Assembly: GCF_000165425.1 (NCBI RefSeq)
Contig: NW_001799632.1
Span: forward strand, 202,897 to 266,896
DNA length: 64,000 nt
DNA from: Paramecium tetraurelia
Lineage: Eukaryota; Ciliophora; Oligohymenophorea; Peniculida; Parameciidae
Direction: 5' to 3'
Shown: one piece after another, positions 45,285 to 57,746 of the stretch
Layout: each line of letters opens with the position of its first letter
Numbering within the stretch: position 1 is the stretch's first letter
The notes under the pieces: generated by a model
What the model saw: the letters and a program-made list of their open reading frames with translations, nothing else
What the model was told of the DNA's origin: nothing
The model's database searches: none
Position numbers and translations under genes: made by a program

Positions 45285-47343
45285 TCAAATGGAAAGAATA
45301 ATTAATTTTTTAGAATCTATAATTATTGATATTAGTCCTTTCTTGCTTACTTACAGATCTTTGATTGAGTGGCATTCAAATTTATTTAGAGTTTCCAAAT
45401 CTTCTGATGAAATGTATGCTGTTAATTACTATTAAATTTAATTGTCTTAATGGTTTGTACTCAAAATGATAAGTTTTCCATCAAAGTATTATAGTTCCTT
45501 GATATATTTATTGTTGAATTGAATCTAATGTATTTGTTAAAAACTCTTTTATTAATATGTATATTAAACAATTGAATTGTTTATTAAAACAGATACCATG
45601 TATGAATTTTCGGATTGCTCAGAAAATCTGATTATTGAACTTGACAGATCAATGTTGATTTTGTTTATAAGTTGAGGCTTCAAGTTGATGGATATCTTAT
45701 CTAAATAATTTTACAATTAGCGAACTAATGAGTTGACAGTTACAAAAGGATCCTCTTATTCTATTTTATTTTGTTTTTATTAAATGTTGTCTATATAACT
45801 ATCTCTAAAGACATTCTTTAAAATCTTTGTAACATTTTCTGTTTATTTGAACTCCACGTTTTTCTACACAACTACTTTAGTAAAAAATGTTTTTGGTGCT
45901 ATTTAAATTAAATTAGTTGGATACTTATTTTTTCTTAATAGAAGCATTACAGATTTCTTAACTAAAATAAATGGTTATCCTTTAAGAAATCAAATAATTT
46001 TGACAGATCTACTTCTATTTTATTGAGAGGAGAGTTAACATTCTCGCATTCCACTTCTTACTCATTTCCAGCCTTAATTGCGCATAAATTTAGCCAAACA
46101 AAGAAGTTTCTCAAGTGTAACTTAGTCTAATGACATTCAATTTAAAATCTGCTAAACACTTTTTAAATCTTTTAAATTGTTTCCTATAATTCTTCAAAAG
46201 GAGTTTTATGCAATCCTTAATAAAAGGGCCTAATTCAAACATAAATACTTACATGTTCTTTGATTAAATAAAGAAGTTGATGATAATTAAAATTCTAGAT
46301 AACACATTCATCAATGAGTCCTATATTATTTCTTAAATGTTATTGAAGCTGTTTGTGATATTCTAAAATAATAAGATTGTATAATTATATTACATCATCC
46401 ATTTTCTACAATATTTTTGTATTGTAGAGTTCCTTCTAAAAGAATTGAACAAGTTCTTGAGGGCAATTTCCCTTTTGATAAAATTGCAAAATGTGATAAT
46501 TGATTGTTTCTTGAGGTCCAAAAGCTACCAAAGGACCTATTATGTTCAATTGATAGCATTTGAAGATGTCTTGTAATTGGGTGTTGATTAAGAGAATTGA
46601 TGTTTTCAAAAAACAAAGTAATTCATTTAAGTAGCTCAATTATTAAATGTATTTCTAGATAAAATGTATGCTTTACTAAAATTTATTGATGTTTCAATAA
46701 GCCAATATCGTAAATTTCAACAAACTATTTTGAAAAACAATGCAACTCATTTTCTAATTGGAATAATTATGTTGTGCTTGAATGTTCGATTTCTCCTAAA
46801 TGTAGAATCCCATTAAAATTATAGGCAATTTACTTATTAGTTAATGAGAATATGATATTGTTTATCTATTGTTATTTTAGAAAGCAAAGATTTTGCCAAT
46901 TTTTCCTAATAATTAAGTATGAAAATTACAAGTTTGTGGTCGATAATGGAATTATGGCTGCTTATAATTCCTGCTCTTTAATTATTTTTGCATTCACTTA
47001 CACAAGAAGCATCTAGGTGATTTTATCTGAATTCTTGATTAGAGTGGATTGAATGATTTTTTAATGAGAAGCCAAGTGATAGAAGTATAATTTATTTCCA
47101 ACATTGTAAGCCAGAAACATACCTAATTATATGACACTTAATACTTTCCACTATTATATTGCTAATGGCATCGTCCTCCTGGATTATGAACATCCTTTAC
47201 AATTATTCACTCACTCTGCATATTTCCAATTGGTTATTAACATAGAGGATTGCACAAACATCCATTGTCTTACTCCAACTAACTGATTGGATTTCTTGAG
47301 CCATAACTCTATCCAACATTGGGGAATATGATTAAGTTTCCAT
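45285..47343 (-). CDS. Anaphase-promoting complex subunit 4 (APC4)-like
   Basis: About 651 residues from ATG 47343 to TGA 45285 using introns of 22, 22, 33 and 26 nt. N-terminus resembles the APC4 WD40 region (IQSVSWSKTMDVCAILYVNNQLEICR). The middle matches the APC4 long helical domain: a Pro-Gln-Glu-Leu-Val segment (GNCPQELVQFFQKEL), repeated helices ending LRNNIGLIDE, an FEELQETIQKIQKVFSRF helix and NFFVWLNLCAIKAG, the counterpart of the NFKAFFRWLY block. A C-terminal beta-rich region follows. APC4 is a scaffold subunit of the APC/C ubiquitin ligase of mitosis. The third intron is uncertain: a canonical 23-nt version gives the wrong frame, and a 33-nt GTATTT...TTAAG version is needed to bypass an in-frame TGA. 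Convergent with MYCBP, 47 bp between stops. Confidence 0.75.
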
Positions 47344-47393
47344 TTTCAAATTTAAAATTATATAATTACAATATATATATTCAAATTTATTTA

Positions 47394-48960
47394 TCATTTA
47401 CAAACTTTACCATTGTTATATTAAACTACTTTCGATGGTGTCTGTTAATTTGGAGGATAGTATCTAAATTATCCATGTCTGATATCATTCTAAAATGTTC
47501 CAGTTTCCCTTAAATTATTATAAATGAATACAATGATTTATCATTATATATTATTTCAAAATTTCCTTCCTTTTTGTTATTTTAAAAAGACCCTTTAAAC
47601 TTTGAATTGTCCTTTTTAGCAGTGTACTCCCCTTTCCCATGAAATTTATCATCCTAGAAACACCCTGAATAGCTGAGGTGAATATATTTCAATACTTGTC
47701 TCCATTTTTTAGATTCATGTATCCCTCCCCATTCTTTTTGCCATTTTTGAAAGCTCCAATATAACTAATTATAATATATAATGTAATGTACAATTCTCCA
47801 TCTCTATTTTCCAGTTCCCCCTGTCCATGTCTCTTGTTATCCTTGAAACTCCCCTTATATCTACTTTCAACATATATATATGTACATTTCTCCGTTACTC
47901 GTCACTTAATAGCCTTCCTAATTTAGTTTATCATCAGTAAATTATCCTTTATATCTATATAACTGAATATATATACAGATCTCCAGAAGAAGTAATTTTA
48001 ATTCCCTGCCCATTCAATTTTTTATCTCTCATACACCCCATTAAGATGCTGCATTCTTATAATTCATTGAATTGGGTCTTTTAGCCCCATCTCAATTAGT
48101 TATCAACCCAAATGCCTTCATATATGATATCTCCCTTCTTCTAGATTTGGATTCCTAATTTTTCACATGTTTTTTAATATACCTTTTCCATGCTTTTGTG
48201 CCTTATCGTCAATTTCTCCATGATAAATTTCATTTTCATTTTTAAATTCTTTAATCGACCCATAATTTTAAATGTTTAACTCCTTTGGTATTTTTGTATA
48301 ATCTAATGGATTTTGCAAATAAAACTATTTGATTTTTTTTAAGCTGATATGTTGGTTGACGATATTTTAGGGATTATATTACTAAGGTTAATTGTTAATA
48401 GATTAGTTCAATTAGTCTAAACATTCGATGGATGCTTCCATTTTACTTTAGATTAGTTTGACCAGATAATCAAGTTATTAAGAGTCCAATGCCTTATCCT
48501 GTATTACCTAAAAGAATGTATGAAATTATTCATTTTTTATCTCATAATATCGATCTGATTGGATGAGTCTAATAATATTTTGAGTTTATTCTAGTTATTG
48601 ATAGAGAATGCTGCTTTCTGTAAATTACTTCTCAACTTTACTAATAGAATCTAATAAATCCTTGTGAAGGCAAAGAAATTATTAACTTAATAATTCAGCA
48701 TTTAGAGATGTAATTTCAATATCTGAATACCTATGACTTATTTGTTCTTTTAGCTATTCATAGGATAATATCATTCCTATGTGATCTTTATGTAAGGTAT
48801 CTTGACATTCAACACAAACTAATTTCTCTTTACATTCTGTTCTTGTGCAAACTCCAATTATTTGTTGTTAAATAAAGGAATCGTCGTCAAAAAGCTAGAA
48901 GTGGTTATTTTAACAAAATAATTTAGAAATTTTCATTTAAGGCTAATAGAAAGAATTCAT
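47394..48960 (-). CDS. B-box-like zinc finger plus MORN-repeat protein
   Basis: About 472 residues after six introns at 48155-48182, 47955-47976, 47861-47885, 47765-47791, 47673-47695 and 47509-47531. Residues about 30-60: a zinc-binding C-x4-C...C-x2-C...H-x2-H cluster (VCTRTEC...CVECQDTLHKDH) of B-box type, then a coiled-coil region to about 240. Residues about 250-450 are MORN repeats: YHGEIDDKAQKHGKG, YEGIWVDNQ, YKGQFTDDKLNQEGY, YKGSFKDNKRHGQGEL, YIGAFKNGKKNGEGY, YSGCFQDDKFHGKGEY, TGTFQNDIRHGQF. Four consecutive introns interrupt the repeats at the same place, in phase 2 right before the repeat's first Tyr. Likely a membrane- or cytoskeleton-associated scaffold. A second in-frame ATG lies 8 codons downstream of the chosen start. 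Confidence 0.85.
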
Positions 48961-49068
48961 CACTTTGGAATTAAAGCCTATCTAATTTTATTTACTTATT
49001 TGTGGATTAAATAAATTATGACAATACTCAAAAATGAAAAGAATTACTTTTTTTATTTATTTAATAAA

Positions 49069-49684
49069 ATGATCACTATAGTGCTTCAATTCATATAAAT
49101 TGGGCTCTTTGCATTTGGTAAATTCCTATCGGCAGACAATAACACAAATACTTTTTTCGCATTAGTAGCTGCTTTTGCAATTGAAATTATTGTTGCTGCT
49201 CCAACAACTGATAAAACAAGATGGATTTGTTCAAAGTCAATGTAATCAATTTGTAAAAATGCATTGCTGTTTTCAATCATCCTCCAACACATCGAAGATG
49301 AACATTTATACTGGGTAGTGTTGTCTGGTGGAGTCTTAAAAATAACAAAGAATTTCACAACAGTGTTAGCAATAAAGAAAATAGATTAAATCTTAAAATA
49401 TAATACTTTTGTCGGAATTTATGCATAAATCTTTTCATTCTACAAGATCATCCAAGTGTGTTCATATGTAATAATTAAATCAGATTATTTAGTTGTTTTT
49501 AACAAGTTTATTTTTATAATTGGAATTGCATACTATCTTTTTAGGTGATCATTGGAAGATCAACTCATTAATAGTAGTCAACTTTAGCTTTATCCCATTT
49601 GCATTATTGATTGTATTTATTGTCATAATGATCCATAGATTTTTAATCTATTTGAGTCGATTGTGTATATTAAATGGAGTTTGA
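49069..49684 (+). CDS. Multipass membrane protein, family unknown
   Basis: 196 residues after one 25-nt intron (GTAATAATT...TTTAG). Five to six hydrophobic segments (IVLQFIQIGLFAFGKFL, FFALVAAFAIEIIVAAP, LLFSIILQHIEDEHLYWVVL, a helix after the intron, and NFSFIPFALLIVFIVIMI). No signal motif of a known family. Splicing converts an early TGA into a continuous hydrophobic C-terminus, which supports the model. Divergent from the B-box/MORN gene, 108 bp between starts. Confidence 0.65.
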
Positions 49685-49751
49685 AAGGTGAATAATAAAA
49701 AGTATAATAAAAAGAATAAAAAAAGGAGAAAAAGAAGTGATAATAATAATA

Positions 49752-50760
49752 TCAATCAATTGCTATATCATTAATTGACAAACTAGTAACAGCCTATTTG
49801 TGTCCCTTTAAAGTTCTAAGCACTGCAGCACTATCAGTTTACCATATTTTAGTAGTTAAGTCTGACGAAGCTGTTATAATATACTCCGAATCACATGAGA
49901 ATGCACAATCCCACACCCATTTCCCATGTCCTATAAACATTTTCTCAATATTGATTACCATAGAGAGTGGAGAACAATTCCCATCTGGGATATCTGTCAT
50001 TTCCTAAATTCTTCTCATTCAAAGTCCATAACTTTACTGTTTTATCAGCACTGCAAGTTGCCAAATACCTTAAATCTGCGGAAATAGAGGCTTTCAGTAT
50101 GTAATCTTAATGAGCTTCAAACCTATACAAAAAACTCTGTTCTGTAAGGTCCATGTTATTCATAACATAAGTGTGACATTGCCCTTATGAATCAGCAGCT
50201 ACAATCTGACTAGCATTATAAGCAATCGATATAGATCTAATGCCAACCTCAGGACAAGGAGATAGTCTCAATCTTACCTTGTTTTACTAAAAATCATATA
50301 TTTTGACATTTCCCATTTGATCCCCAACAATTAATTCAGTCTCATTTGGATGCAAGCATATTGTATTTAATGGTTCCTTCTCTTAGTATTCTCTTGATAA
50401 ATCTACATAAGCATTGATTCAAATACTATTAGATCTTAGATCATGTATTCTTATAAATCCATCTTCAGAACAGGTATAAAAGAAATTACTATCCTTCAAA
50501 AATCCTATTCCTGTAATATTGTTCTTATATCCATCATAAACATAAACAGGAGTATTCTTTTAAGAGTGTATATCGTAGTAAGAAGCAAAGAAATTTCCAC
50601 CTGCAGCCAAATACTTTTTGTCTTAAGATGTGTCAATTCTGTTAACAATAACTTTATCCCCATAATTGATTTCATGTTTTTGTTATCCTGTTGTAGCATC
50701 CCAAAATATAAAATTATGATCATATGACGAAGTTACTAAGATAACATCATTTTCAGACAT
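49752..50760 (-). CDS. LST8: LST8 homologue (TOR complex WD40 subunit)
   Basis: 318 residues (family usual about 315-326) from ATG 50760 to TGA 49752 after introns of 24 and 28 nt. Seven WD-type repeats with LST8-specific spelling: [76 protein letters not shown], an alanine-rich CHTYVMNN repeat, [39 protein letters not shown] and [18 protein letters not shown]8 stabilises the TOR kinase in TORC1 and TORC2. The WVWDCAFS and ICLHPN...ELIVGDQ blocks separate LST8 from other WD40 proteins. Both introns are confirmed because each removes an in-frame TGA and rebuilds a repeat. Confidence 0.9.
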
Positions 50761-50858
50761 TATATTATGTTATATATATATAATTATAAAATTAGATGAT
50801 AAAATTAATTATTGAAAATCAAACCAATTTGACTTGATTCAAATATTAATCCATATAA

Positions 50859-51521
50859 TCAATGATAATTTCTAAATTTTTCTATCCTACACATATCAAG
50901 AGGTTCTAATGTTTATTATTCTCTTGTGATAATAATTCTTATTTAATCACTTAATTCAGGAATATTTTTTTATTTATGAAAATGCTTATCATTAAAATAT
51001 TCACAAACCCCATCCTAATTTTAAAGTTTGTTCTTCAAAAGATTTAATTGAAACTTTGGATATTTGCTATCTCTACTCAATAATTGAAGCTTGAGTCTTT
51101 TTATATTTTTAATCTCTTTTTCTTATTCAGGACTATTGATTCTTGTAAATGGTGACGATTGTCTATCAGTTATCTGAATCCATCTAGTTTTTCTTTTTTA
51201 GTATTAAGATATCTATGGAACCTATTAAGTTTACTCAATGCTTGATGATATTTTAAAGGGTCTCCTAATCCCTCTAACTGTTAATTGAGATTCATTTAAA
51301 GAGATTTTTCGAGTTCTATCTAGTCCAATTTACGATAAATCTACACTCCCAATTTATTATATCATAGTGCTGCTTGGTCTTTCATGGAACTATTTAATTT
51401 TGCTACAACCTAATTTATTTGACAATGTGGACTTATATTGAGTGTGGTTTGAAGATTGCAATTTACTCTTTTAAATAAAAAAGGATTAAAAGATTGCTTG
51501 GGATGTTGGAGTTAAATTCAT
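50859..51521 (-). CDS. Hypothetical basic protein
   Basis: An intronless 220-residue frame, ATG 51521 to TGA 50859, rich in Lys, Arg, Ser and Gln, with no membrane segment. A helix-like charged stretch occurs at about residues 130-170 (SPEQEKEIKNIKRLKLQLLS). Divergent from the zinc-finger gene with 27 bp between starts. I recognise no family; the absence of TGA over 221 codons and the tidy neighbour spacing support it as a gene. Confidence 0.55.
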
Positions 51522-51548
51522 CAAATTTATAAATTTATATATAATAAA

Positions 51549-52568
51549 ATGTCAAAGTGCGTGATATTATTTGATGATGATAAAGCACAATGTAAAACAC
51601 AATTGCACTCTAAAAAGATGATGACCTGCTTAAATCCTGATTGTCTGACTTATCCTCAGATTTGTTGTTCTGATTGTATTGAATAATTGCATCAACATAA
51701 AGGAAATACAATGACTCTTGAGAAAACCTAATTTGTAAATTAAACTAACAAGAAGTATGCAGAAATACAAGAGTAAGCTTATGCTTTAGAAGCAGAATGC
51801 TAGAATTTTGAGAAAAAGGGTTCCAATCTCAAAAGGTTATTTAACGGTGATATAGAAAGAATGAGAATTTAACTAAATAAAATAATTGATTCCTTAAAGG
51901 ATCAAATTAATAAGTAAATTGATATAAGTATTTCAACAACTAAAAAACAAGTAACTAATAAAGTTGAAAAGACTAAAGATGCTCTGCAATAATTTAAACC
52001 AATCAACATTAGTAAAATCTATAATGATTAATTAAAACGATTGATAACTGCTATGTGGCATACTGATTACTAATTGGAAAGAGATCAATTGAAAATCTTC
52101 TTTCCTAATTTATAAGACAAATTGAGGGGAAGACTATCTTAAATAAATGATAGTGTGTCATAAGAATTGGTTTAAATGAGTCAAGATTTAATTCAAGAGT
52201 CATAAGAATAAATATAAGCCTTTTTAGATTAAAAAACCCCAAATGATAATCTATCTACTTAAAGTGATGACTCAATTGTGGATAAATTAGTAAATTTAAG
52301 GGATAGTTTGAAATTGCAAATGGAATAACATCTAGCAGCCAAGAACTGTACTCACAAGGGATGCCATTAAGTAACTCCTGTTAAGGCTTATTATGGATAT
52401 TATTATCATATAAGTGGCTATGCTGTATAAGGTGAATTGCCTATTTCAGTTTGTGCCAAATCAAAGAAACTAGCCGAGAAAATGGATAGAGTAGTGAATG
52501 ATTTGTATAAATTGTAATATAGAGATTCTAAGATTGATGATTGTGTGTAAGCATATTTTATATATTGA
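51549..52568 (+). CDS. Zinc-finger (B-box-like) coiled-coil protein
   Basis: An intronless 339-residue frame, ATG 51549 to TGA 52566. N-terminus has clustered Cys and His (CKTQLHSKKMMTC, then CLTYPQICCSDCIEQLHQHK) resembling an N-terminal B-box or treble-clef zinc finger. Residues 60-250 are helical/coiled coil. A second Cys/His pair set occurs late (NCTHKGCHQ ... ISVCAKSKK). The layout zinc finger plus coiled coil resembles many expanded ciliate gene families of unknown function. Confidence 0.65.
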
Positions 52569-52948
52569 TAAAAAACTTTATATAATATTTATCGTTTATT
52601 AATTGGTAGAGTAGAACAGTAGATTTTGATTTTTAAAGTATAATTGCCATTTTATAGATTTCTTTGAGATATTTATATTATAAAGTTATTCAAAATTTTA
52701 ATGAAAGGTGTTATTTTAGACAAAAGTGATCTATTCACAAGGCAATATAGCTCATTTAATTTCGCAGTTTATGGATTTTGTATAGGGACTGTTAAAAGGA
52801 GGAAAAAATATGCTTCAAAGATGTGAATAGATAAAAACAAAAGGCGAAACAAACTAAGTGATTATGATTGGTAATAGTGAATGTCCATTTTTTAATAGCA
52901 ATAAATTATGTGAATTTCATAATAAATTATTTTATAATATCATTTTTC
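52569..52948. other. Intergenic region
   Basis: 380 bp between two plus-strand genes. It contains a 40-codon ATG...TGA frame near 52701 with unremarkable composition that I do not call a gene. No RNA gene recognised. Confidence 0.4.
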
Positions 52949-53426
52949 ATGGTTGAATTGTAATGAATTTACATATTCTATTATAGTGATGCAAAAAAGC
53001 AATTGGCAATTAGCAACATAGCTCTACTCATGATAGAGATCGTTCTCTTAACAGAATATTCTTATATGAATGAACATCCACATAGAAATGAAAGTTTGAC
53101 TTATGTGAGATTCGCAATTTCTGGATAGGTTTTTATGATGTTAGCATTTCTTGGATTGATTGCAACTTATCTTTTCACGCATAGATTCATGAAATTAGCG
53201 ATCCTTGGTAGTCTTTGGTTAGGTTTCGTATTAGTTTTTATCGGAATGATTGTGGGAGTAAAATACGTAATTCATTTATATATAAATTTAGTATGAAGAT
53301 GGCTATGACACAATTGCATCGACTTGGTGGATTGAGGTGGGATTGACTATCCTTGGCTTTTTGAATTTCCTCAAGGCCTTTAATAATGAACCACAACCCA
53401 ACGAAGGGTATCAGAGACAAGAATGA
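52949..53426 (+). CDS. Small four-helix membrane protein
   Basis: 141 residues after introns of 27 and 25 nt (ATG 52949, TGA 53424). Four hydrophobic helices (ISNIALLMIEIVLL, FAISGQVFMMLAFLGLIATYLF, LAILGSLWLGFVLVFIGMIVGV, STWWIEVGLTILGFLNFL) and a polar C-terminus. Exon 1 encodes only four residues, so the start is less certain than the rest. No named family. Confidence 0.6.
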
Positions 53427-53494
53427 GTGTATGTATATGTAATAAATTCTACATATTCTATTTGTTCTATATTTTTAATTATTTTTATTCTTAT

Positions 53495-55014
53495 ATGAGT
53501 TTTGTAACCAAAATCAAGAACTAAGCACAAGAAAAATACAATCAAATTATGAAAAAGAAGAATGAATAATATCAAGAAATGGTATTGAACTATCAATATC
53601 GATAAGAATGAAGAAAACAGAGGTCAGGAAAATAAATAGCAAGAAAATAAAATGGATCAAGAAAAAGTAATTGATGAATAGCCAAAAAACGATGACTCTG
53701 CTCCTAACAAACCTGAAGAAAAGCCTAGACAAGGAACCATTTCATATATCAAGACAAATCTAACTGCTGCAGGTGACTACCTAAGTAATAAGGTAGTTGA
53801 GGCCTAGAAGACTGTTACAGTAATCAATTACATATAATATAAATAAGCTTCAATTACAAAAGGTGGATATAAGTGTGAAGTAGGCTATATTGAAATAAAA
53901 ATAAAGCTTCAACAAATGGATAGCCCTTAAAATAGATCAAAGAATCTCGAGATCTCTCAAATAAATGGAAACCAAAATCTCACTCAGTGTTTAAAAGGCT
54001 GTTCCCAGTTCATGTTGCTTTGATTTTGTCAATGATGCAGTTCTAAGTCTATGGACGGATGCAAGCAATCTGATACGTTTCGAATTAAGAGTTAGCATCG
54101 ACGAGCCCATAATAACATTATCTAAAAGGCCAGACAAAATCAGATGGTTAAAGCCCTGGTATCGATTAAGGAATTGGATATTGTATTCCTTATACCCATT
54201 TGATGTCGAGCCTGGAAAACAGTTAAGATCTCCTTCCTTTCTATTTATCAAGCTTTTATAAGTGATACCCTTCTATGGAATCCAAGTCTTCACTTTCCTT
54301 ATAATTTTCTTGGCTATCGACAAGACTGAAGAGTATTAAGTCGTAAATTATATTTTGGATTACAAAAACATTCAATTTTTTACTGCAGGTGTTCTAAATG
54401 CGCTTATTGGATTTTTTAGTTACTTCTATTGTGCAACTCTCAAACCAGCTCACGATTTCATCAATGAAAAAGATCAAGGACTCAAGTTGAATTACTGTTT
54501 TTCTCATGGTCCAGGTGCTGAAAGTCACTTAATTTTATCATAGATCAGTTATTTTACCTAGGTAATTTTGATTTGGTGTGCATTTGCAGTGTTGCATAAA
54601 ACAAAATCAAGGGCAGATTTCATAAGTAATGAAATCAAAAGATAAGAATCCATAAAGAGAGGTGGAAGATTAACTGGGTTTATGATATATGATTTAATCT
54701 GCTTTGTGGGGACATGTTCATTGACTGGATATATCTATTACAATTACTATTATAAGAAGGAGGATACATTCTATATGTTGCCATATGTCGGTAATTTGAT
54801 ATACTTTTCGCACTTGATGTATGGATTTTTGAGTCTGCCTTTTGTGATATTTGTGGTTCCATTTTTTGTTAGGATGTTCACTAGTGCCATTCCAACTGCT
54901 TATGATTAATATGGGAATGTGGTACCATGCATTAATTAGATGAAATTGAATTATGAAGAGTTACCACTGGAATAATAGGATGAGATCGATATTGAGGAGG
55001 CATTGGAGAATTGA
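53495..55014 (+). CDS. Multipass membrane protein with cytosolic N-terminal domain
   Basis: 488 residues after introns of 25 and 28 nt. The first 70 residues are charged and Gln-rich, followed by an amphipathic helical stretch (about 70-130), a conserved-looking soluble segment (PSSCCFDFVNDAVLSLW, WLKPWYRLRNWILYSLYPFD) and then about seven hydrophobic helices (VIPFYGIQVFTFLIIFLAIDK, FFTAGVLNALIGFFSYFY, VILIWCAFAVLH, FMIYDLICFVGTCSLTGYI, FVIFVVPFFVRMF). Blocks such as AIDKTEEYQ and FSHGPGAESHL look like conserved family signatures, but I cannot name the family. C-terminus acidic. Ends 30 bp before the XPG gene. Confidence 0.65.
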
Positions 55015-55044
55015 TGAGTTATAATAATATTATAATTTTAAATA

Positions 55045-57711
55045 ATGGGAGTTTATAATTTATGGAAGTTATTGGCGGCAGCAGGAAGAAATATAGACAT
55101 AGCATCTTTGAGGGGACTAAGAGTAGCTATTGATGTCAGCATATGGATGATTAAGTTATTGCATGGAATGTCGAATTCAGGAGTCAATTTTGAGAATGTG
55201 CATTTGATTGGTATATTAAAAAGAATTATGTTTCTTTTGGAAAATGGCATTAAACCAGTATTTGTATTTGATGGACCTGCTCCGGAATTGAAGAGACAAA
55301 CCTTAATAAAGAGAGCTCAGTAAAGATAACAATACAATATCAATTTATAAAAATTAGCAGAGAAGTATGTTGTAAAATTAATAGAGAAGGGATATGATAT
55401 AACATAGTAAAATCAAGAGTTGATTGAGGAGATAGTATTTGAAGATGATTCTGATTCTCAATTACCACCAGAAGAACAAGAAATTATAGATTAACAAAAT
55501 CATGAGATACTCAATTTGCAATTTGCTTATTTGAAAGGAACTACTTAAGGATTCCATGATCTGGATTTGTAAACTAAAGAAGAAATCATAGAGTAGTTAA
55601 TCGAGGAGAGACAAGGGTAATATGCAGAGGATCAAAGCATTTCACTCAAGCGATTTTTAATGAATGCAGATTAAAAGGAGAAGATTAAATAAATCAGAAT
55701 TGAAGCTGTAAAGTAAATAGAAACACTTAGGATTGAAAAGATCTTAGAATAATACAATGATAAAGAAAGCGAATTATTGAGAGAGTATTTGAACAAGAAT
55801 GAGGATCTAATCATTAAAATGGGATAATTTGGAGTGAATAACGTGTATGTTTATTTGCAAGATTAAGAAAAAAGATAAGAATTAGTTAAATTGTTATATG
55901 GATAATAAAAGAAACCAAAAAGAAAACTAAAAGATTACGAAATTGAAAATGAACATTTGAAGAATATTAGAGAAGCATTAAAAAGGAGATATAGAGAGAG
56001 GCTTAATGAAGAAGTAGTACCAGAGAATCCAAATTAAGTAGAACACTAGGAAGTCGAAGATTTGATGGATAAATATGATTGTTTTGACTTAGATTTAATT
56101 GAATAGAAAATGGATGAAGAGTATAGACAATTACAATAAATGAAGGAAGATTCTAGTTCCTAATAAATTTAATAGTAATGTTCATTTGATAACTAAGAAA
56201 ATATGTAGAAAGTAGATTAAAGTTAATAAGAATCAAACAAAAACTAACAAGATAATAATTTACCATAAGTGAGCGAGAAAGATGATTCCCATACAAGTGA
56301 TAGTGATAGTGAATCTGAAAGTGATAATGCATTTGTGTAACAAATCCAGTAGAAATAGTTCTAAAATTCATCTTATCATAATAGTAATTCAAAACTTAAT
56401 CAGGAATCAATCAATTCAAATAATTTACCTAAATAGTATTCATTAAAAGAAGATCTTAATAATACTAATAATTTTCTATCCTAAGACCTTCAGTAGTAAT
56501 TCTTAGATCTTAACCCTAAGTAATAACAAGAGATCCAATAGACAAAACCAACTGTTTAATAAAATAATATTCAAAACTCTAATTAGATAATAACTGATGA
56601 ATAAATAGATTAATTATTTACTTAAGCTGACAATAATGGCGAAGAATTGGATGCCTATGAAATGATAGACAACATTCGAAGAAACCAAAATCTCTAATCT
56701 CTTGATTCAGTAACTATGCAATAAAAATTTGAAGATATCAGATAACTTTTAGCATTATTTGGAATCCCATGGATTATAGCTCCTGGTGAAGCTGAAGCTT
56801 AATGTGCATATCTCTAATAGAATGGTTTAGTAGACTGTGTGATTACAGAAGATTCCGACGTTTTTCTGTTTGGAGCCACTAAGGTCCTTAAAGGTTTTTT
56901 TGAATCAAAAACTTCTCTGGTTTATTATGATACTTAAGTAACATAACATAATTTATACATAGTATATAAAAGAAGATTTGGGATTGAATAGAGATTAATT
57001 GATTTATTTGGCTCTCTTTTTGGGAAGTGATTATACCTTAGGAATCAAAGGAGTGGGTATTGTTAATGCTATGGAAATTGTTGAAGTGTTTGACAATGTG
57101 GAGGCATTGAAAAGATTCACATCTTGGGCATCTAAAGCTGATGTGTTATTAGAGAATGCTTCATCTCATTATGAAAATATACCTGAAAAAGAAAGGATTT
57201 ACAAGGAATTTCATAAAAATTATAAAAAATATTGGGAATTACCATCAGATTTTCCTAACATCGAAGTGATTAATGGATATATGAAACCAAGGGTAGATGA
57301 ATCATTGGAATAATTTACTTGGGGGTAACCAGCTGTAGAAAAGATTATTGAATTTTGTTCATAATAGTTAAGATATTCTTAAGAGAGAGTAGAAGAAACC
57401 ATAAGTAACAATTGTCATCTATAATAGAGATTCCTTTTCAGAAGATCATTCAAAAGGAGGATTAGAAAAAGATAACAGACTTCTTTAGAGTAACAAGCAA
57501 AATTGCTATTATTAATAGCAGAAGAATAAATTAGGTTGTACTTAATTTAAACAAGCCTGATTAATCAAGATAAAATGTTTAATAAAAGAAAAAGAGAAAA
57601 TTGTTGGATGAAGTTAAAAGACAACCTGATAAGAGAAGAGATAACTCATTTGATTCTTCGAATATAAATCTAGATTAATTCAAATTCAAAAAATCGCTAA
57701 AAAAATAATGA
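55045..57711 (+). CDS. XPG/RAD2-family structure-specific endonuclease
   Basis: 872 residues after introns of 25 and 23 nt (TGA 57709). The 3' flap/bubble nuclease of nucleotide excision repair. N-terminal XPG-N domain (about 1-95): MGVYNLWKLL, RVAIDVSIWM, KPVFVFDGPAPELKRQT with the metal-binding aspartates. XPG-I domain (about 560-720): FGIPWIIAPGEAEAQCAYL, DCVITEDSDVFLFGA, LALFLGSDYTLGIKGVG. Between them is a 450-residue spacer, partly helical and partly Gln/Asn/Ser-rich, the family hallmark that separates XPG/RAD2 from FEN1. A PCNA-binding PIP box (DQKKITDFF, about 785) lies in the basic C-terminus. Both introns are confirmed by restoring conserved blocks. Confidence 0.9.
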
Positions 57712-57746
57712 AAATTATTAATATACACATTAATACTAAAATAATG

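Noticed and set aside
50443-50727. Plus-strand frame of 94 codons inside the LST8 locus
   Set aside because: The opposite strand encodes LST8 WD repeats over the same bases; the plus frame has no recognisable composition or motif.
52701-52826. 40-codon ATG...TGA frame upstream of the four-helix membrane gene
   Set aside because: Too short to separate from chance, no motif, and no tidy spacing to a neighbour that would support a separate gene.
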